Assembly: GCF_048270265.1 (NCBI RefSeq)
Contig: NZ_JBLWTD010000016.1
Location: 3,720 to 67,719, forward strand
Origin: Maricaulis sp048270265
GTDB taxonomy: Bacteria > Pseudomonadota > Alphaproteobacteria > Caulobacterales > Maricaulaceae
Direction: 5' to 3'
Length of the DNA: 64,000 bases
Part shown: positions 48,944 through 58,237 of the stretch, piece after piece
How positions within the stretch are numbered: the stretch's first letter is position 1
How the letters are laid out: each line of letters starts with the position of its first letter
Notes under the pieces: model-generated
Seen by the model: the letters and a program-made list of their open reading frames with translations, nothing else
Database searches by the model: none
Told to the model about the DNA's origin: nothing
Position numbers and translations under genes: made by a program

Positions 48944-51558
48944 TGTCCGGCCGTCTTGCGTGCCGGACGGCGCCGCTTGCGCCGCCGGTCGCCACTGGCC
49001 TTGCGGCCGGGCGCGGCCGGGCGCGCAAAGCTCAGCCCGGCCAGGGCCGAGAAGGGGTTGTCGAGATCGACGGGTACCGGTGTCGCGGCGGCCGTCACGG
49101 CCGGACGTGCCGGACGCCGGCGGCGTGTCCAGACTTCCTCGGCTTCGGCGGGCGGTGTCTTGCCCTTCTGCAGGCGCCGGTAATCGAGTGCCGACAGGAT
49201 GCCGCGCAGATCCTCGACGCTGCAGCCAAGCAGTGCGGTCATCTCCGGGGTGAGGGTGAACTGACCCTTGCCCCGGGCCGTGCGGGCATCACGGATGGTG
49301 TCGGCCAGCCGTTCCAGAATGTCGAAACGAACGGCACGCGGGCCGCAGGGCTGGAAGCCGATGGCGATATGATCGGCCGCAGAGCGGCTCCTGTCATGGG
49401 GCAGGGAGGTCAGCCCCGGTGCCGGCCGCCAGGCGGGGCGGCGGTCGCCGGCATGGACAGCGCGCAGCAGGGCGTTGAGCCGCGCCGCGGCGGGTTTGAT
49501 CAGCGCCGGCATATAGATCATGTGCTCGCCGATCTGGACGCCCAGCGATCTCAGGGCGCGGCGTTCCGATGGCGACAGGGCCTGGATTTCCTCGCCGGCC
49601 TCGGTCCTGACCAGCGCGCCGCCCGCTTCGAACATCCGCCAGGCGATGCCGCTGGCCAGCCCGGCAAGGCTGTCGCCATTGGCACCGTCGCGAAGCTTGA
49701 GCAGGGGTGCCAGGCGGGTCTTCGCCAGCTGGCTGACCAGGCGTTCGAGATGGGAGCGGGCGCGGGCCTGTGCCTCGGCAGCGCCGATCTCGGCGCCGAT
49801 CAGCGCCACGGCCGGCCGCAGCGGTTCCGGACCGGCGGTGAGCCGGGCCACGGCCTCGCCCTGCCAGTCGATGCTGCCGTCCTCGCCGAACACGATATCG
49901 GTGATGGAAACGCGCGCCAGGGCGCCGAGCCGGCGATTGACCTCGGGCTTCAGCGCCTCGATCGCGGCCGAGCGCAGCGCCCGTGCTGCCAGTTCGCGGC
50001 CCTGGGCATCGGGCTTGAAGGTCAAGCCCACCAGGCGGCCGACATAATGGCCCTCGACGGTGACCTCGCCCTCGGGCGAGACGCCGGCGAGCAATTCACG
50101 CTCATCGCGCAGCCCCTTCATCAGCGCGCCGGTGCGGCGGTCGACAAATCGCTGCATCAGTTTTTCGTGCAGCGCGTCGGAGAGGGCGTCCTCGATTTCG
50201 CGCGTGCGTTCCTGCCATTGCTCGGGATCGGCGGTCCAGTCGGGGCGATGGGCGGCATAGGCCCAGGTGCGTACCTGGGTCAGGCGGGCGGCGAGCACAT
50301 CAACCTCGCCATCGGTGCGGTCGAGGCGTTGCAGATGGCCATTGAGCCAGTCATCGGGCAGATGGCCGGCCGGGCCGGTCAGGTGCAGGAATATGGTGCG
50401 GACCAGGCTGGCATGGGCGTCCAGCGTCGCCTTGCGAAAGTCCGGCAGGCGGCAGGCATCCCACAGACGCCGCACACCGGCCATGGAGGCGGTGCGGTCG
50501 CGGATTTCCGGATCGGTAGCGAGCAGGGCCAGGGTGCGCTCATCAATTGCCTCACGGGCCCGCTCCAGCGCCGGATGATCGGGCGGTTCGGCCAGCGAGA
50601 TCAGGAGATTGTCGAGCGAGCGTTCGTCGAGATCGGGATTGCGCCATTGCAGCTTCGTGACCGGCGCGAACTGGTGATTCTCGATCCGGCGGACCAGATC
50701 GGGTTCGAAGGGCCCGCAATCGGCCGTCTCGCCGAAGGTGCCGTCATTGCGGAAGCGCCCGGCCCGGCCGGCAATCTGGGCCAGTTCGGACGCATTGAGG
50801 CGGCGGCGCTTGCGGCCGTCGAACTTGCGGCTCTCGGCAAAGGCGACATGGTCGACATCCATGTTCAGCCCCATGCCGATGGCATCGGTGGCGACCAGGA
50901 AATCCACCTCGCCGGACTGGTAGAGCTCGACCTGGGCATTGCGGGTGCGCGGTGACAGCCCGCCCATCACCACCGCCGCACCGCCGCGCCGGCGCCGCAT
51001 CAGCTCGGCGATGGCGTAAACGGACTCGGCGGAGAAGGCGACGATGGCCGAGCGCCGTGGCAGGCGCGTCAGCTTGGCCGGGCCGGTATGGCTGAGCTGG
51101 GAGAAACGTTCGCGCGTCTCGATATGCGCTGTGGGGACGAGTTCGCGGATCAGCGGGCCCATCGTGGCGGCGCCGAGCAGCATGGTCTCCTGGCTGCCGC
51201 GGCAATAGAGCATGCGGTCGGTGAAGACATGGCCGCGCTCCGGATCGGCGGCGAGCTGGACCTCGTCGATGGCGATGAAGGCGACATTGAGATTGAGCGG
51301 CATCGCCTCGGCGGTGCAGATGAAATAGCGCGCCGATTTCGGCACGATCTTCTCTTCGCCGGTGACCAGGGCGACGGCGGCGGCGCCCTTGGCGCGCACA
51401 ACACGGTCATAGACCTCGCGCGCGAGCAGCCGCAGCGGCAGACCGATCATGCCGGAGGACCGGCCGAGCATGCGCTCGACCGCGAGATGCGTCTTGCCGG
51501 TATTGGTGGGTCCGAGGGCGGCCGTGATCTGGCCGTCCATATCGCGCTGCGTCGTCAC
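48940..51558 (-). CDS. SUV3-type RNA/DNA helicase
   Basis: Helicase of 872 residues. Walker A is LGPTNTGKTHLAVER, the DExH-type motif is FIAIDEVQLAADPERG, and motif VI is SELAQIAGRAGRFRNDG. VMGGLSPRTRNAQVELYQSG and ATDAIGMGLNMDVDHVAF are typical of the SUV3/SUPV3L1 group common in alphaproteobacteria. The C-terminal third is less conserved and ends in a basic tail (KASGDRRRKRRRPARK) suited to nucleic-acid binding. Likely role is RNA turnover. It heads the helicase-S4-TerB-fdxA run. Confidence 0.92.
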   Translation of the reverse strand: MTTQRDMDGQITAALGPTNTGKTHLAVERMLGRSSGMIGLPLRLLAREVYDRVVRAKGAAAVALVTGEEKIVPKSARYFICTAEAMPLNLNVAFIAIDEVQLAADPERGHVFTDRMLYCRGSQETMLLGAATMGPLIRELVPTAHIETRERFSQLSHTGPAKLTRLPRRSAIVAFSAESVYAIAELMRRRRGGAAVVMGGLSPRTRNAQVELYQSGEVDFLVATDAIGMGLNMDVDHVAFAESRKFDGRKRRRLNASELAQIAGRAGRFRNDGTFGETADCGPFEPDLVRRIENHQFAPVTKLQWRNPDLDERSLDNLLISLAEPPDHPALERAREAIDERTLALLATDPEIRDRTASMAGVRRLWDACRLPDFRKATLDAHASLVRTIFLHLTGPAGHLPDDWLNGHLQRLDRTDGEVDVLAARLTQVRTWAYAAHRPDWTADPEQWQERTREIEDALSDALHEKLMQRFVDRRTGALMKGLRDERELLAGVSPEGEVTVEGHYVGRLVGLTFKPDAQGRELAARALRSAAIEALKPEVNRRLGALARVSITDIVFGEDGSIDWQGEAVARLTAGPEPLRPAVALIGAEIGAAEAQARARSHLERLVSQLAKTRLAPLLKLRDGANGDSLAGLASGIAWRMFEAGGALVRTEAGEEIQALSPSERRALRSLGVQIGEHMIYMPALIKPAAARLNALLRAVHAGDRRPAWRPAPGLTSLPHDRSRSAADHIAIGFQPCGPRAVRFDILERLADTIRDARTARGKGQFTLTPEMTALLGCSVEDLRGILSALDYRRLQKGKTPPAEAEEVWTRRRRPARPAVTAAATPVPVDLDNPFSALAGLSFARPAAPGRKASGDRRRKRRRPARKTAGQ

Positions 51559-51644
51559 GCCGCTCTCCCGTTCAGCCCGCGGTGATTCCGTTGAGCCTGG
51601 AAACTCTAGGCCACCCGGCTGGTGCGTACGAGTGGCGGGTGCGG

Positions 51645-52466
51645 TCAGTAGGTCTCGATTGAGCGAGCCGTGACAGTGACGCCGCCAAAGCCGGCATTGG
51701 TGCGGATTTTCACCGGCACGTAGAACTCGCCGTCATTGACGGGGGCGAGCCAGAAATCGATCGGTTCGGCGATATCCTCGGCGCTGGGGAATTCATCGGC
51801 CTCATAACCGGAGATCGGTTCGTAATAGGCACGGCAGACCAGCGCTTCGCCGCTCCAGGCTCGCGTCCGGACGTCCTTGTAGCCGCCATCCTCGAAGCGC
51901 AGATTATAGCGGGCACGGCCGTCAAAGACGGGCAGGCGGCCATCGCAACGTGAACTTCCCGACGACACGGCGCCGAGCCCCATGGCGAGCAGGGTGGAGA
52001 TCGGGTCCCGCGCGCCGGCTCGGTCCTCGTCGGAAGCGGCCGGTTCACCCATATTGCCGAAGGGCGGATTGACGTCGGGCATGGCGACGCCTTCGGGGAA
52101 GTCGATACCGACGACGCGATTCTTCGAGCTGGCGTGATTGAGATGGCTGTAGCGATAGGGCTGGAGTTCCGAGCCATCGCGATACCCGCTCACGCCCGCT
52201 TCGATGTCTGCATCGGTGAAGAGGGCGGCCAGGCCTGCGGCGGTGAAGCGGGCAGCAGCCTGATAGGTATCGTCGGCGAACTCGCTGTTGATACTGATAT
52301 CGGCAACCTGGAAGATCAGCACAGAGCCGGAATACTGCACGGTCACGCCGTGGGTGCCAGGGGCGCGGGCGATCGCGGGCGCGTCCACCGCGTCATCGGC
52401 ATTGCCGGCGCTGCCGGAGAGAACCAGACCCAGCGCTGCAGCGCTTGCTAACCACACATGTTTCAC
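51645..52466 (-). CDS. DUF3108 exported protein
   Basis: Protein of 273 residues with a signal peptide (VWLASAAALGLVLSGSAGNA). The mature protein has the DUF3108 layout: VQYSGSVLIFQVADISINSE, RYSHLNHASSKNRVVGIDF and a late YYEPISGYEADEFPSAEDIA. The family is envelope-associated and beta-rich, of unknown function. It is divergent from rpmB across a 186-base gap and is conserved next to rpmB in many alphaproteobacteria. Confidence 0.85.
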   Translation of the reverse strand: MKHVWLASAAALGLVLSGSAGNADDAVDAPAIARAPGTHGVTVQYSGSVLIFQVADISINSEFADDTYQAAARFTAAGLAALFTDADIEAGVSGYRDGSELQPYRYSHLNHASSKNRVVGIDFPEGVAMPDVNPPFGNMGEPAASDEDRAGARDPISTLLAMGLGAVSSGSSRCDGRLPVFDGRARYNLRFEDGGYKDVRTRAWSGEALVCRAYYEPISGYEADEFPSAEDIAEPIDFWLAPVNDGEFYVPVKIRTNAGFGGVTVTARSIETY

Positions 52467-52502
52467 GCCCTGTACTCCTTGCGTTGGACCGGGAGGTCCG
52501 AT

Positions 52503-52531
52503 TTGACGGCTTCATACTGCAATAATATACC
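52503..52531 (+). promoter_or_regulatory. Sigma-70-type promoter of rpmB
   Basis: TTGACG and TATACC are separated by 17 bases, about 120 bases before the rpmB ATG. The hexamers fit the housekeeping consensus and the spacing is ideal; the long leader is unusual but plausible for a ribosomal protein gene. Confidence 0.55.
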
Positions 52532-52652
52532 CAAACCCACTGCAAGATGAACGCCGCAAGCTTGACGAGACGACCCGCCTCCTCTATCTCGCCCGCTCCC
52601 ACTCTGGTCGCAAGGCCCGAGCGAAAGTTTTTATTTTTGGAAAGGTGCGACT

Positions 52653-52958
52653 ATGGCGCGTCGCTGCGAACTGACTGGTACGGGTGTTATGTCCGGGAAC
52701 AATGTTTCCCACGCGATGAACAAGTCCCGCCGTCGCTTTCTGCCGAATCTGTGCGATGTGACCCTCGCTTCCGAGAAGCTGGGCCGCAATTTCAAGCTCC
52801 GCATTGCCGCCAAGGCACTGCGCAGTGTTGATCATGTTGGCGGGCTCGATGCCTTCCTGCTCAAGGCTCGTGACGAGAAATTGTCCGACAAGGCCCTGAA
52901 GATCAAACGCGCACTGAAGAAGGCTTCTGCCGCCCCTGAGGCGACTGCAGCAGCCTGA
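52653..52958 (+). CDS. rpmB: 50S ribosomal protein L28
   Basis: L28 of 101 residues. The N-terminus MARRCELTGTGVMSGNNVSH and MNKSRRRFLPNLCDVTL are diagnostic. The alphaproteobacterial form is longer than the 78-residue enterobacterial one, with a basic, Ala-rich tail (LKIKRALKKASAAPEATAAA). GGAAAGG precedes the ATG. Confidence 0.97.
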   Translation: MARRCELTGTGVMSGNNVSHAMNKSRRRFLPNLCDVTLASEKLGRNFKLRIAAKALRSVDHVGGLDAFLLKARDEKLSDKALKIKRALKKASAAPEATAAA

Positions 52959-52982
52959 TCTGGCTCACTTCGTTATTCTGCC

Positions 52983-53008
52983 AACGCCCGCTGCTTGCAG
53001 TGGGCGTT
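52983..53008 (+). terminator. Probable terminator of rpmB
   Basis: AACGCCCGCTG and CAGTGGGCGTT pair over 11 bases with one G-T pair around the loop CTTG, 25 bases after the rpmB stop. The sequence after the stem (GTCGTATG) is only weakly T-rich. Confidence 0.55.
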
Positions 53009-53062
53009 GTCGTATGCGCGCGACAGGGTTAGCTTGCGCCCGTCGAAGCGGGGGAGGCCGAT

Positions 53063-54826
53063 ATGCGCGCGATGAGATTTCTGATGCCCTTTTGCCTGTG
53101 GGCGCTTGCCGCCTGCGGCGCGCCATCCGGCGAAACCACGGCATCCGCACCTGAGGCGGTCGCGCCTGACCTTGCCGCCGATGGCGCCATGCCGGCCGCC
53201 GACCTGGTGTTCTGGGGCGGTGAAATCTACACCGCCAATGATGACCGGCCCCGCGTCCAGGCTGTTGCCGTGCAGGGCGGCCGCATCGTGTTTGCCGGCC
53301 CCCAGGCCGGTGCCGGGATCTGGATCGGTGCCGACACCCGGGTGATCGATCTCAATGGCGGCGCGATGTATCCGGGCTTTACCGACAGCCATGTCCATGT
53401 GCTCGGTGTCGGTTCCCGCGAACGCACGCTCAATCTCGAAGGTGTCAGCTCGCTCGCCGGGCTGCAGGCGCGAATCGCCGCCGCAGCGGACGAGCTCGAG
53501 CCGGGCAGCGTGCTTTATGGCCGTGGCTGGATCGAGACCCATTGGCCCGAAGGCCGTTTCCCCAATCGCCATGATCTCGATGCCGTAGCGCCCGATCATG
53601 CCGTCATCCTGACCCGTGCCGACGGCCATGCCTCGGTCGCCAACTCGCTGGCGCTGCAGCAGGCCGGCATCAATGCCGAAAGCATTGCGCCCGAGGGCGG
53701 CGAAATCCTGCGCGAGGCCGATGGCGAGCCCGACGGCATGTTGATCGATGCCGCCCAGGGCGCTGTCTATGCGCTGGTGGAAGGCCCAACCGGCGCTGTC
53801 CGGGCCGATATCTATGCCCAGGGCGCTCAGGTCATGGCCAGCATGGGCTGGACCGGTGCGCATGACATGTCGGTGCCCTACCAGGATGTCGAAATGATCG
53901 AGGGTCTGGCTGAAGCGGGCCGCCTGCCGATCCGTGACTACATCTCGATCAATCCGGATGGTTATGCCTGGCTCGCCACGCAGACACCGCGTATCGCCGC
54001 TGATGGCCGTGTCATCACCCGTGCCGTCAAAATGTATATGGACGGAGCCCTTGGCTCGCGTGGTGCGGCGCTGCTGGAACCCTATTCCGACCGCCCGGAG
54101 AGTTCCGGCCTGCTGTTTCCCGAGGGCGATGAAATGCTTGGCGTGATGACCGAGGCGCTGCGTTCAGGCGTGCAGATCAACGTGCATGCGATCGGTGACC
54201 GGGGTAACCGGGTCCTGCTCGACTGGGCCGGGGAAGCGCTCGCCAATGTTCCGTCGGATGAGCGCGCCCTGCCGGAGCATCGCTGGCGCGACGAACACAG
54301 CCAGATCATTGATCCGGACGATATTCCGCGCTTCGCCGAGCTCGGGGTGATCGCCTCGATGCAGCCCTCACACGCCATCGGTGATCTCTATTTCGCGCCC
54401 GACCGCCTCGGGGAGGATCGGCTGGCCGGCGCCTATGCCTGGCAGAGCCTGCTCGATGCCGGCGCCCACATCACCGGCGGCAGCGATGCCCCGGTGGAGC
54501 GCGGCGATCCGCGGATCGAATTCTATGCCGCGACGGCGCGCGCTTCGCTGGACGGTTTCCAGGGCGATGACTGGCATGGCGAAGAGGCGCTCTCTCGCGC
54601 CGATGCGCTGAAGCTGTTCACCCTCTGGCCGGCCTACGCCTCATTCCGCGAGGATGAGCTGGGCTCGATCGAGGATGGCAAGATTGCCGACTTCACGATC
54701 TTCTCCGCCGATATCATGACCATCCCCGCGGCCGACATCCTCACCGTCGAGCCCTGGATGACTGTGGTCGACGGTGAAGTGGCCTTCGAGGCACCCGATG
54801 CTTTCCATCAGGGCGATGAAGGCTAG
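53063..54826 (+). CDS. YtcJ-type amidohydrolase lipoprotein
   Basis: Protein of 587 residues. The lipoprotein signal is FLMPFCLWALAACGA (lipobox LAAC). The amidohydrolase_3 (YtcJ) domain follows: ADLVFWGGEIYTANDDRPRV, metal motif MYPGFTDSHVHVLGVGS, INVHAIGDRGNRVL (His) and HITGGSDAPVERGDPR (Asp). Members hydrolyse C-N bonds in small molecules; the substrate is unknown. GGGGAGG upstream supports the first Met. The stop shares CTAG with the convergent phytase-like gene. Confidence 0.92.
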   Translation: MRAMRFLMPFCLWALAACGAPSGETTASAPEAVAPDLAADGAMPAADLVFWGGEIYTANDDRPRVQAVAVQGGRIVFAGPQAGAGIWIGADTRVIDLNGGAMYPGFTDSHVHVLGVGSRERTLNLEGVSSLAGLQARIAAAADELEPGSVLYGRGWIETHWPEGRFPNRHDLDAVAPDHAVILTRADGHASVANSLALQQAGINAESIAPEGGEILREADGEPDGMLIDAAQGAVYALVEGPTGAVRADIYAQGAQVMASMGWTGAHDMSVPYQDVEMIEGLAEAGRLPIRDYISINPDGYAWLATQTPRIAADGRVITRAVKMYMDGALGSRGAALLEPYSDRPESSGLLFPEGDEMLGVMTEALRSGVQINVHAIGDRGNRVLLDWAGEALANVPSDERALPEHRWRDEHSQIIDPDDIPRFAELGVIASMQPSHAIGDLYFAPDRLGEDRLAGAYAWQSLLDAGAHITGGSDAPVERGDPRIEFYAATARASLDGFQGDDWHGEEALSRADALKLFTLWPAYASFREDELGSIEDGKIADFTIFSADIMTIPAADILTVEPWMTVVDGEVAFEAPDAFHQGDEG

Positions 54827-55833
54827 CCGGCGACGGCGAAGGCCATCAGCAGGGTGCGCTGGGGGCCGTGGACCCGGTAGTTGTCGTCCGAGACGATGAG
54901 CAGGATCAGCTCCTCGCCGCGACGGAAGGCGGTAATGCCCTCGAAATTGTCGATGGAGTTTTCGGGGCCGAGCTCGGCGAGGATTTCCGGCTCGATCACC
55001 GCGTCCTGGCCGAGATCGGCTTCGGCGAAACGGATGATGCGGATCCGGTTGCCAACGGCGGGGCTGTAGAAGCGCTCCAGCGCATAGACCTGGTCCTCGA
55101 TGACCGTCATGCCGGTGAGGCCGTATTCCGGCAGTGCTGCCATGGCGGTGGCCTGCCAGTCCTGCCCGGCCCGATGCCAGATATTGTAGTCTGCGTTGTC
55201 GCCGAGCGGGTATTCAAATCCCGTCAACAGCCCGCCATCGCCCAGACTGGCAAGGGCTTCCATCCCGCCATTCTCCTCGACCGGATCCGCGGGAGCCGGG
55301 CCGGTCACCGGTACCGGGCGGGCCGCGTCGGCCTGATCCCATTCCGTGCCGATATCATAGGCCCAGATCCGGTGCTCGCGCTCGAAGCTGACGGCATAAC
55401 GTCCGTCACCGAGCGCGGCGAGACCCTCACTATCGTTGCGATTGCCTTCAAGATGTTCGCCATTCTCGTCGCGCATGGTGGAGATGGTGACCGTGTCGAA
55501 TCCGGTCAGATGGCCATTTTCCGCCCAGCCCAGCCGGCTGGTCACCCACCAGGCGCTGTCCGAAATCGAGAGCAGGCGGGAACCATCGCCGGACACGATA
55601 ATGGCCGACAAGCCGCCGAAACGCGCGTCATCGTGGGAGATTTCCAGGCCGCCGCGCCATTCAAGCGAACCGATGCGGTAGGTGCCGGGTGCATCCTTGA
55701 AGAGCGGGACCGGGCGGACGGTCGCCGCCGGGGCGCTGCCGGGCGCCAGATCCGCAACGGGTGTGCGCGGCTCACCCGTATGGGAGCAGGCGGCGGCCAG
55801 CAGGGCGGTCAGGACCAGAAGGTGGCGTTTCAT
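54823..55833 (-). CDS. Phytase-like esterase-activity lipoprotein
   Basis: Protein of 336 residues with a lipoprotein signal (LLVLTALLAAACSHTGE, lipobox AAAC). The mature part is a beta-propeller-like 'phytase-like' domain: GGLEISHDDARFGGLSAIIV, RNDSEGLAALGDGRYAVSFE and a late IDNFEGITAFRRGEELILLI. The family shows esterase-like or phosphatase-like similarity, but activity is not established. It is 12 bases downstream of cobT on the same strand, so probably co-transcribed. Confidence 0.87.
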   Translation of the reverse strand: MKRHLLVLTALLAAACSHTGEPRTPVADLAPGSAPAATVRPVPLFKDAPGTYRIGSLEWRGGLEISHDDARFGGLSAIIVSGDGSRLLSISDSAWWVTSRLGWAENGHLTGFDTVTISTMRDENGEHLEGNRNDSEGLAALGDGRYAVSFEREHRIWAYDIGTEWDQADAARPVPVTGPAPADPVEENGGMEALASLGDGGLLTGFEYPLGDNADYNIWHRAGQDWQATAMAALPEYGLTGMTVIEDQVYALERFYSPAVGNRIRIIRFAEADLGQDAVIEPEILAELGPENSIDNFEGITAFRRGEELILLIVSDDNYRVHGPQRTLLMAFAVAG

Positions 55834-55845
55834 TGCAGGCTCCTG

Positions 55846-57759
55846 CTAGCGGCGGGCACCCATATCGGCAGTGTCCGCACGTTTGATGGTTGAGGTGGCT
55901 GGCGTGGCCCGGCCGCTGGAAAAGCTCGCCGGTCCGGGCGTGTCTTCATCGAACAGGGCGGCAAGCTGATCGGTCATCGCGCCGCCGAGCTGGTCGACAT
56001 CATTGATCGTGACGGCGTGGCGATACCAGCGCGTGACATCATGGCCGATGCCGATGGCGAGCAATTGCACATCGGAACGGGTCTCGATCAGCTTGATGGT
56101 CTCGCGCAGATGCCGTTCCAGATAGCCGGCCGCATTGGCCGACTGCGTGCCGTCATCGACCGGTGCGCCATCGCTGATCACCATCAGTATGCGGCGCTGT
56201 TCCGGGCGCGTGGCCAGACGCTTCCAGGCCCAGAGCAGGGCCTCGCCATCGATATTCTCCTTGAGCAGGCCCTCGCGCATCATCAGGCCGAGATTGACCC
56301 GGGCGCGGCGCCAGGGCGTGTCGGCGGCCTTGTAGATGATATGGCGCAGATCATTGAGCCGGCCCGGCTGGGGCGGTTTGCCCTCGGCGAGCCATTTCTC
56401 TTTCGATTTGCCGCCCTTCCAGGCCCGCGTCGTGAAACCGAGCACTTCCGTCTTGACGCCGCAGCGCTCCAGCGTGCGCGCCAGGATATCGGCACAGGCA
56501 GCGGCAACCATGATCGGACGGCCGCGCATCGAGCCGGAATTGTCGATCAGCAGGGTGACGATGGTATCGCGGAACTGGGTCTCGCTCTCCGCCTTGTAGG
56601 ACAGCGGCAGGGTCGGATCCGCAATGACCCGGGCCAGGCGCGAGCCATCGAGCATGCCTTCCTCGAGGTCGAATTTCCAGGCGCGTTCCTGCTTCGCCAT
56701 GAGACGGCGTTGCAGCCGGTTGGCAAGGCGACCGACGACCTGGTCGAGCCCTTTCAGCGTGCCATCGAGGTATTTGCGCAAGCGTGTCAGTTCATCCGTA
56801 TCGCACAGATCTGCAGCCTGGATGACTTCGTCGAATTCGCGCGTGAAGACCCTGTAGGCTGATGCATCGCCATCGTCGCCGGGACGCCAGTTGGGGCGCA
56901 TCGCCTTCTGGGCCGCGCCTTCATCATCCATGGAGTCGACGCGGGTATCGGCATCATCGCTGTCGGCGTTGTTCTCGTCATCATCACCGGCTTCGCCGGC
57001 GGCATCGGGCGTGTCCTGGGTGTCGTCGGACTGGCCGTCTTCATCCTCGTCCTCGCCGGTCCTCTGTTCGCGCTCGACGCCTTCATCCTCGTCTTCGGGA
57101 TTGTCGGATTCCTCCGGATCGCCGCCGAGTTCGTCGCCGAGATCAAGATCCTGGATCACGGAGCGCAACATCTCCGCGAAGGCCGACTGGTCATTGGCGT
57201 TCACCGCCAGCCCATCGAGCGAGGTTCCGGCCCTTTGCTCGAGCTGGTCGCGCCACAGACGCATCAGCCCGTCGGCTTCGACCGGGGCGGGATGGCCGCT
57301 AATACGCTCGCGCACCAGCATGGCCAGGGCCTCTTCCATCGGCGCCATTTCGCGTTCGGTGACATTCTGCCAGCCCTTCTGGCGGCAACGATCGACCAGG
57401 GCGGCGTCGAGATTGGCGGCCATGCCCCGCATTTCGCGCGCGCCAAGGCCCTCGACCCGCGCCTGTTCGGCGGCGTGGAAGATCGCCCGCGCTGTTGCAC
57501 CCGGGGGCAGGGCCCGGGCGTGATCGGCCTCATCGTGATAGGCGAGCCGCAAGGCCAGCGCATCGGCGCGGCCGCGCACGGCGGCGGCGGCCTTGGCGCT
57601 CGGCTGTGGCCCCGGATTGGGTAGGACCATACGGCCGCCGCTCAGTCCGGCGATCTCGCCACCGAAGCGGACATCAAGCTCCTTGTCGCCGGCAATCGCC
57701 CGCGTGGTGATGGCAAGGGCGCGGCGGAAGGCGTCGGGATCGGGGGGCGGCTGGCTCAT
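55846..57759 (-). CDS. cobT: CobT-family cobaltochelatase subunit
   Basis: Protein of 637 residues, the family norm. The N-terminal helical domain is followed by a very acidic linker at about residues 215-290 (Asp/Glu-rich). The C-terminal von Willebrand A domain has the MIDAS motif in TLLIDNSGSMRGRPIMVAAA, plus ILMVISDGAPVDDGT. With CobS (AAA+) it forms the chaperone-like part of aerobic cobaltochelatase that works with CobN. cobS is 2.6 kb upstream on the same strand; no cobN is in view. The start MSQPPPDPDAFRRAL is the family start; upstream reading continues only as an antisense shadow. Confidence 0.95.
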   Translation of the reverse strand: MSQPPPDPDAFRRALAITTRAIAGDKELDVRFGGEIAGLSGGRMVLPNPGPQPSAKAAAAVRGRADALALRLAYHDEADHARALPPGATARAIFHAAEQARVEGLGAREMRGMAANLDAALVDRCRQKGWQNVTEREMAPMEEALAMLVRERISGHPAPVEADGLMRLWRDQLEQRAGTSLDGLAVNANDQSAFAEMLRSVIQDLDLGDELGGDPEESDNPEDEDEGVEREQRTGEDEDEDGQSDDTQDTPDAAGEAGDDDENNADSDDADTRVDSMDDEGAAQKAMRPNWRPGDDGDASAYRVFTREFDEVIQAADLCDTDELTRLRKYLDGTLKGLDQVVGRLANRLQRRLMAKQERAWKFDLEEGMLDGSRLARVIADPTLPLSYKAESETQFRDTIVTLLIDNSGSMRGRPIMVAAACADILARTLERCGVKTEVLGFTTRAWKGGKSKEKWLAEGKPPQPGRLNDLRHIIYKAADTPWRRARVNLGLMMREGLLKENIDGEALLWAWKRLATRPEQRRILMVISDGAPVDDGTQSANAAGYLERHLRETIKLIETRSDVQLLAIGIGHDVTRWYRHAVTINDVDQLGGAMTDQLAALFDEDTPGPASFSSGRATPATSTIKRADTADMGARR

Positions 57760-57939
57760 GGCGGCCAACCTAAATCCTCCAGCGGAAATTGCGAGTGTTG
57801 ATGACGGCGCCGATGCGACCGGTGCCGGATTTGTCGCACCTGCACCGTCGTGATTTTCAACCCTATCGGGTCTAGGGTTTCTCCGAGACGCGCTGTTTGT
57901 GGCGCGTACAGGGATTTGCCCTGATCCAGGGAGCCGCCC

Positions 57940-58218
57940 ATGAGCCAGACATTCGACTATGACAAGGCCTTGCTGGACCCGGCCGACATGTTCGACACGC
58001 CCGAAGACGTGTTGACCCAGCCCGGGCTGACGGCCGCGCAGAAGATCGATCTCCTTCGCCGCTGGGAATATGACGCCAATGAAGTGGCCGTCGCCGAGGA
58101 AGAGGGCATGCGGGGCGAAAAGCCCCTGATGGTCCGCCGTGTCGCCCTTGCGCTGGAAACCCTTACCGGCGGTTCCGATGCCAACCGCCTCAAGACCACG
58201 AAACAGAACACCTACTAG
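57940..58218 (+). CDS. Small acidic protein, paralogue 1
   Basis: Protein of 92 residues, MSQTFDYDKALLDPADMFD onward. It contains TPEDVLTQPGLTAAQKIDLL, RRWEYDANEVAVAEEEGM and KPLMVRRVALALETL. It shares that layout, with over half the residues, with the product at 58947-59201. It is acidic, soluble and helical, with no known domain name to me. It is divergent from cobT and precedes the glycine-zipper gene by 19 bases. Confidence 0.85.
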   Translation: MSQTFDYDKALLDPADMFDTPEDVLTQPGLTAAQKIDLLRRWEYDANEVAVAEEEGMRGEKPLMVRRVALALETLTGGSDANRLKTTKQNTY

Positions 58219-58237
58219 CTGGAACAAGGAAAACCGC

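Noticed and set aside
48943..50955. Very long open frame opposite the helicase gene (670 codons)
   Set aside because: It lies wholly antisense to a gene with clear helicase motifs. High GC leaves few stop codons in the complementary frames, and its translation has no recognisable domain.
57760..57939. Cobalamin riboswitch upstream of cobT
   Set aside because: No B12-box-like sequence or suitable stem set was found in the 180-base gap.
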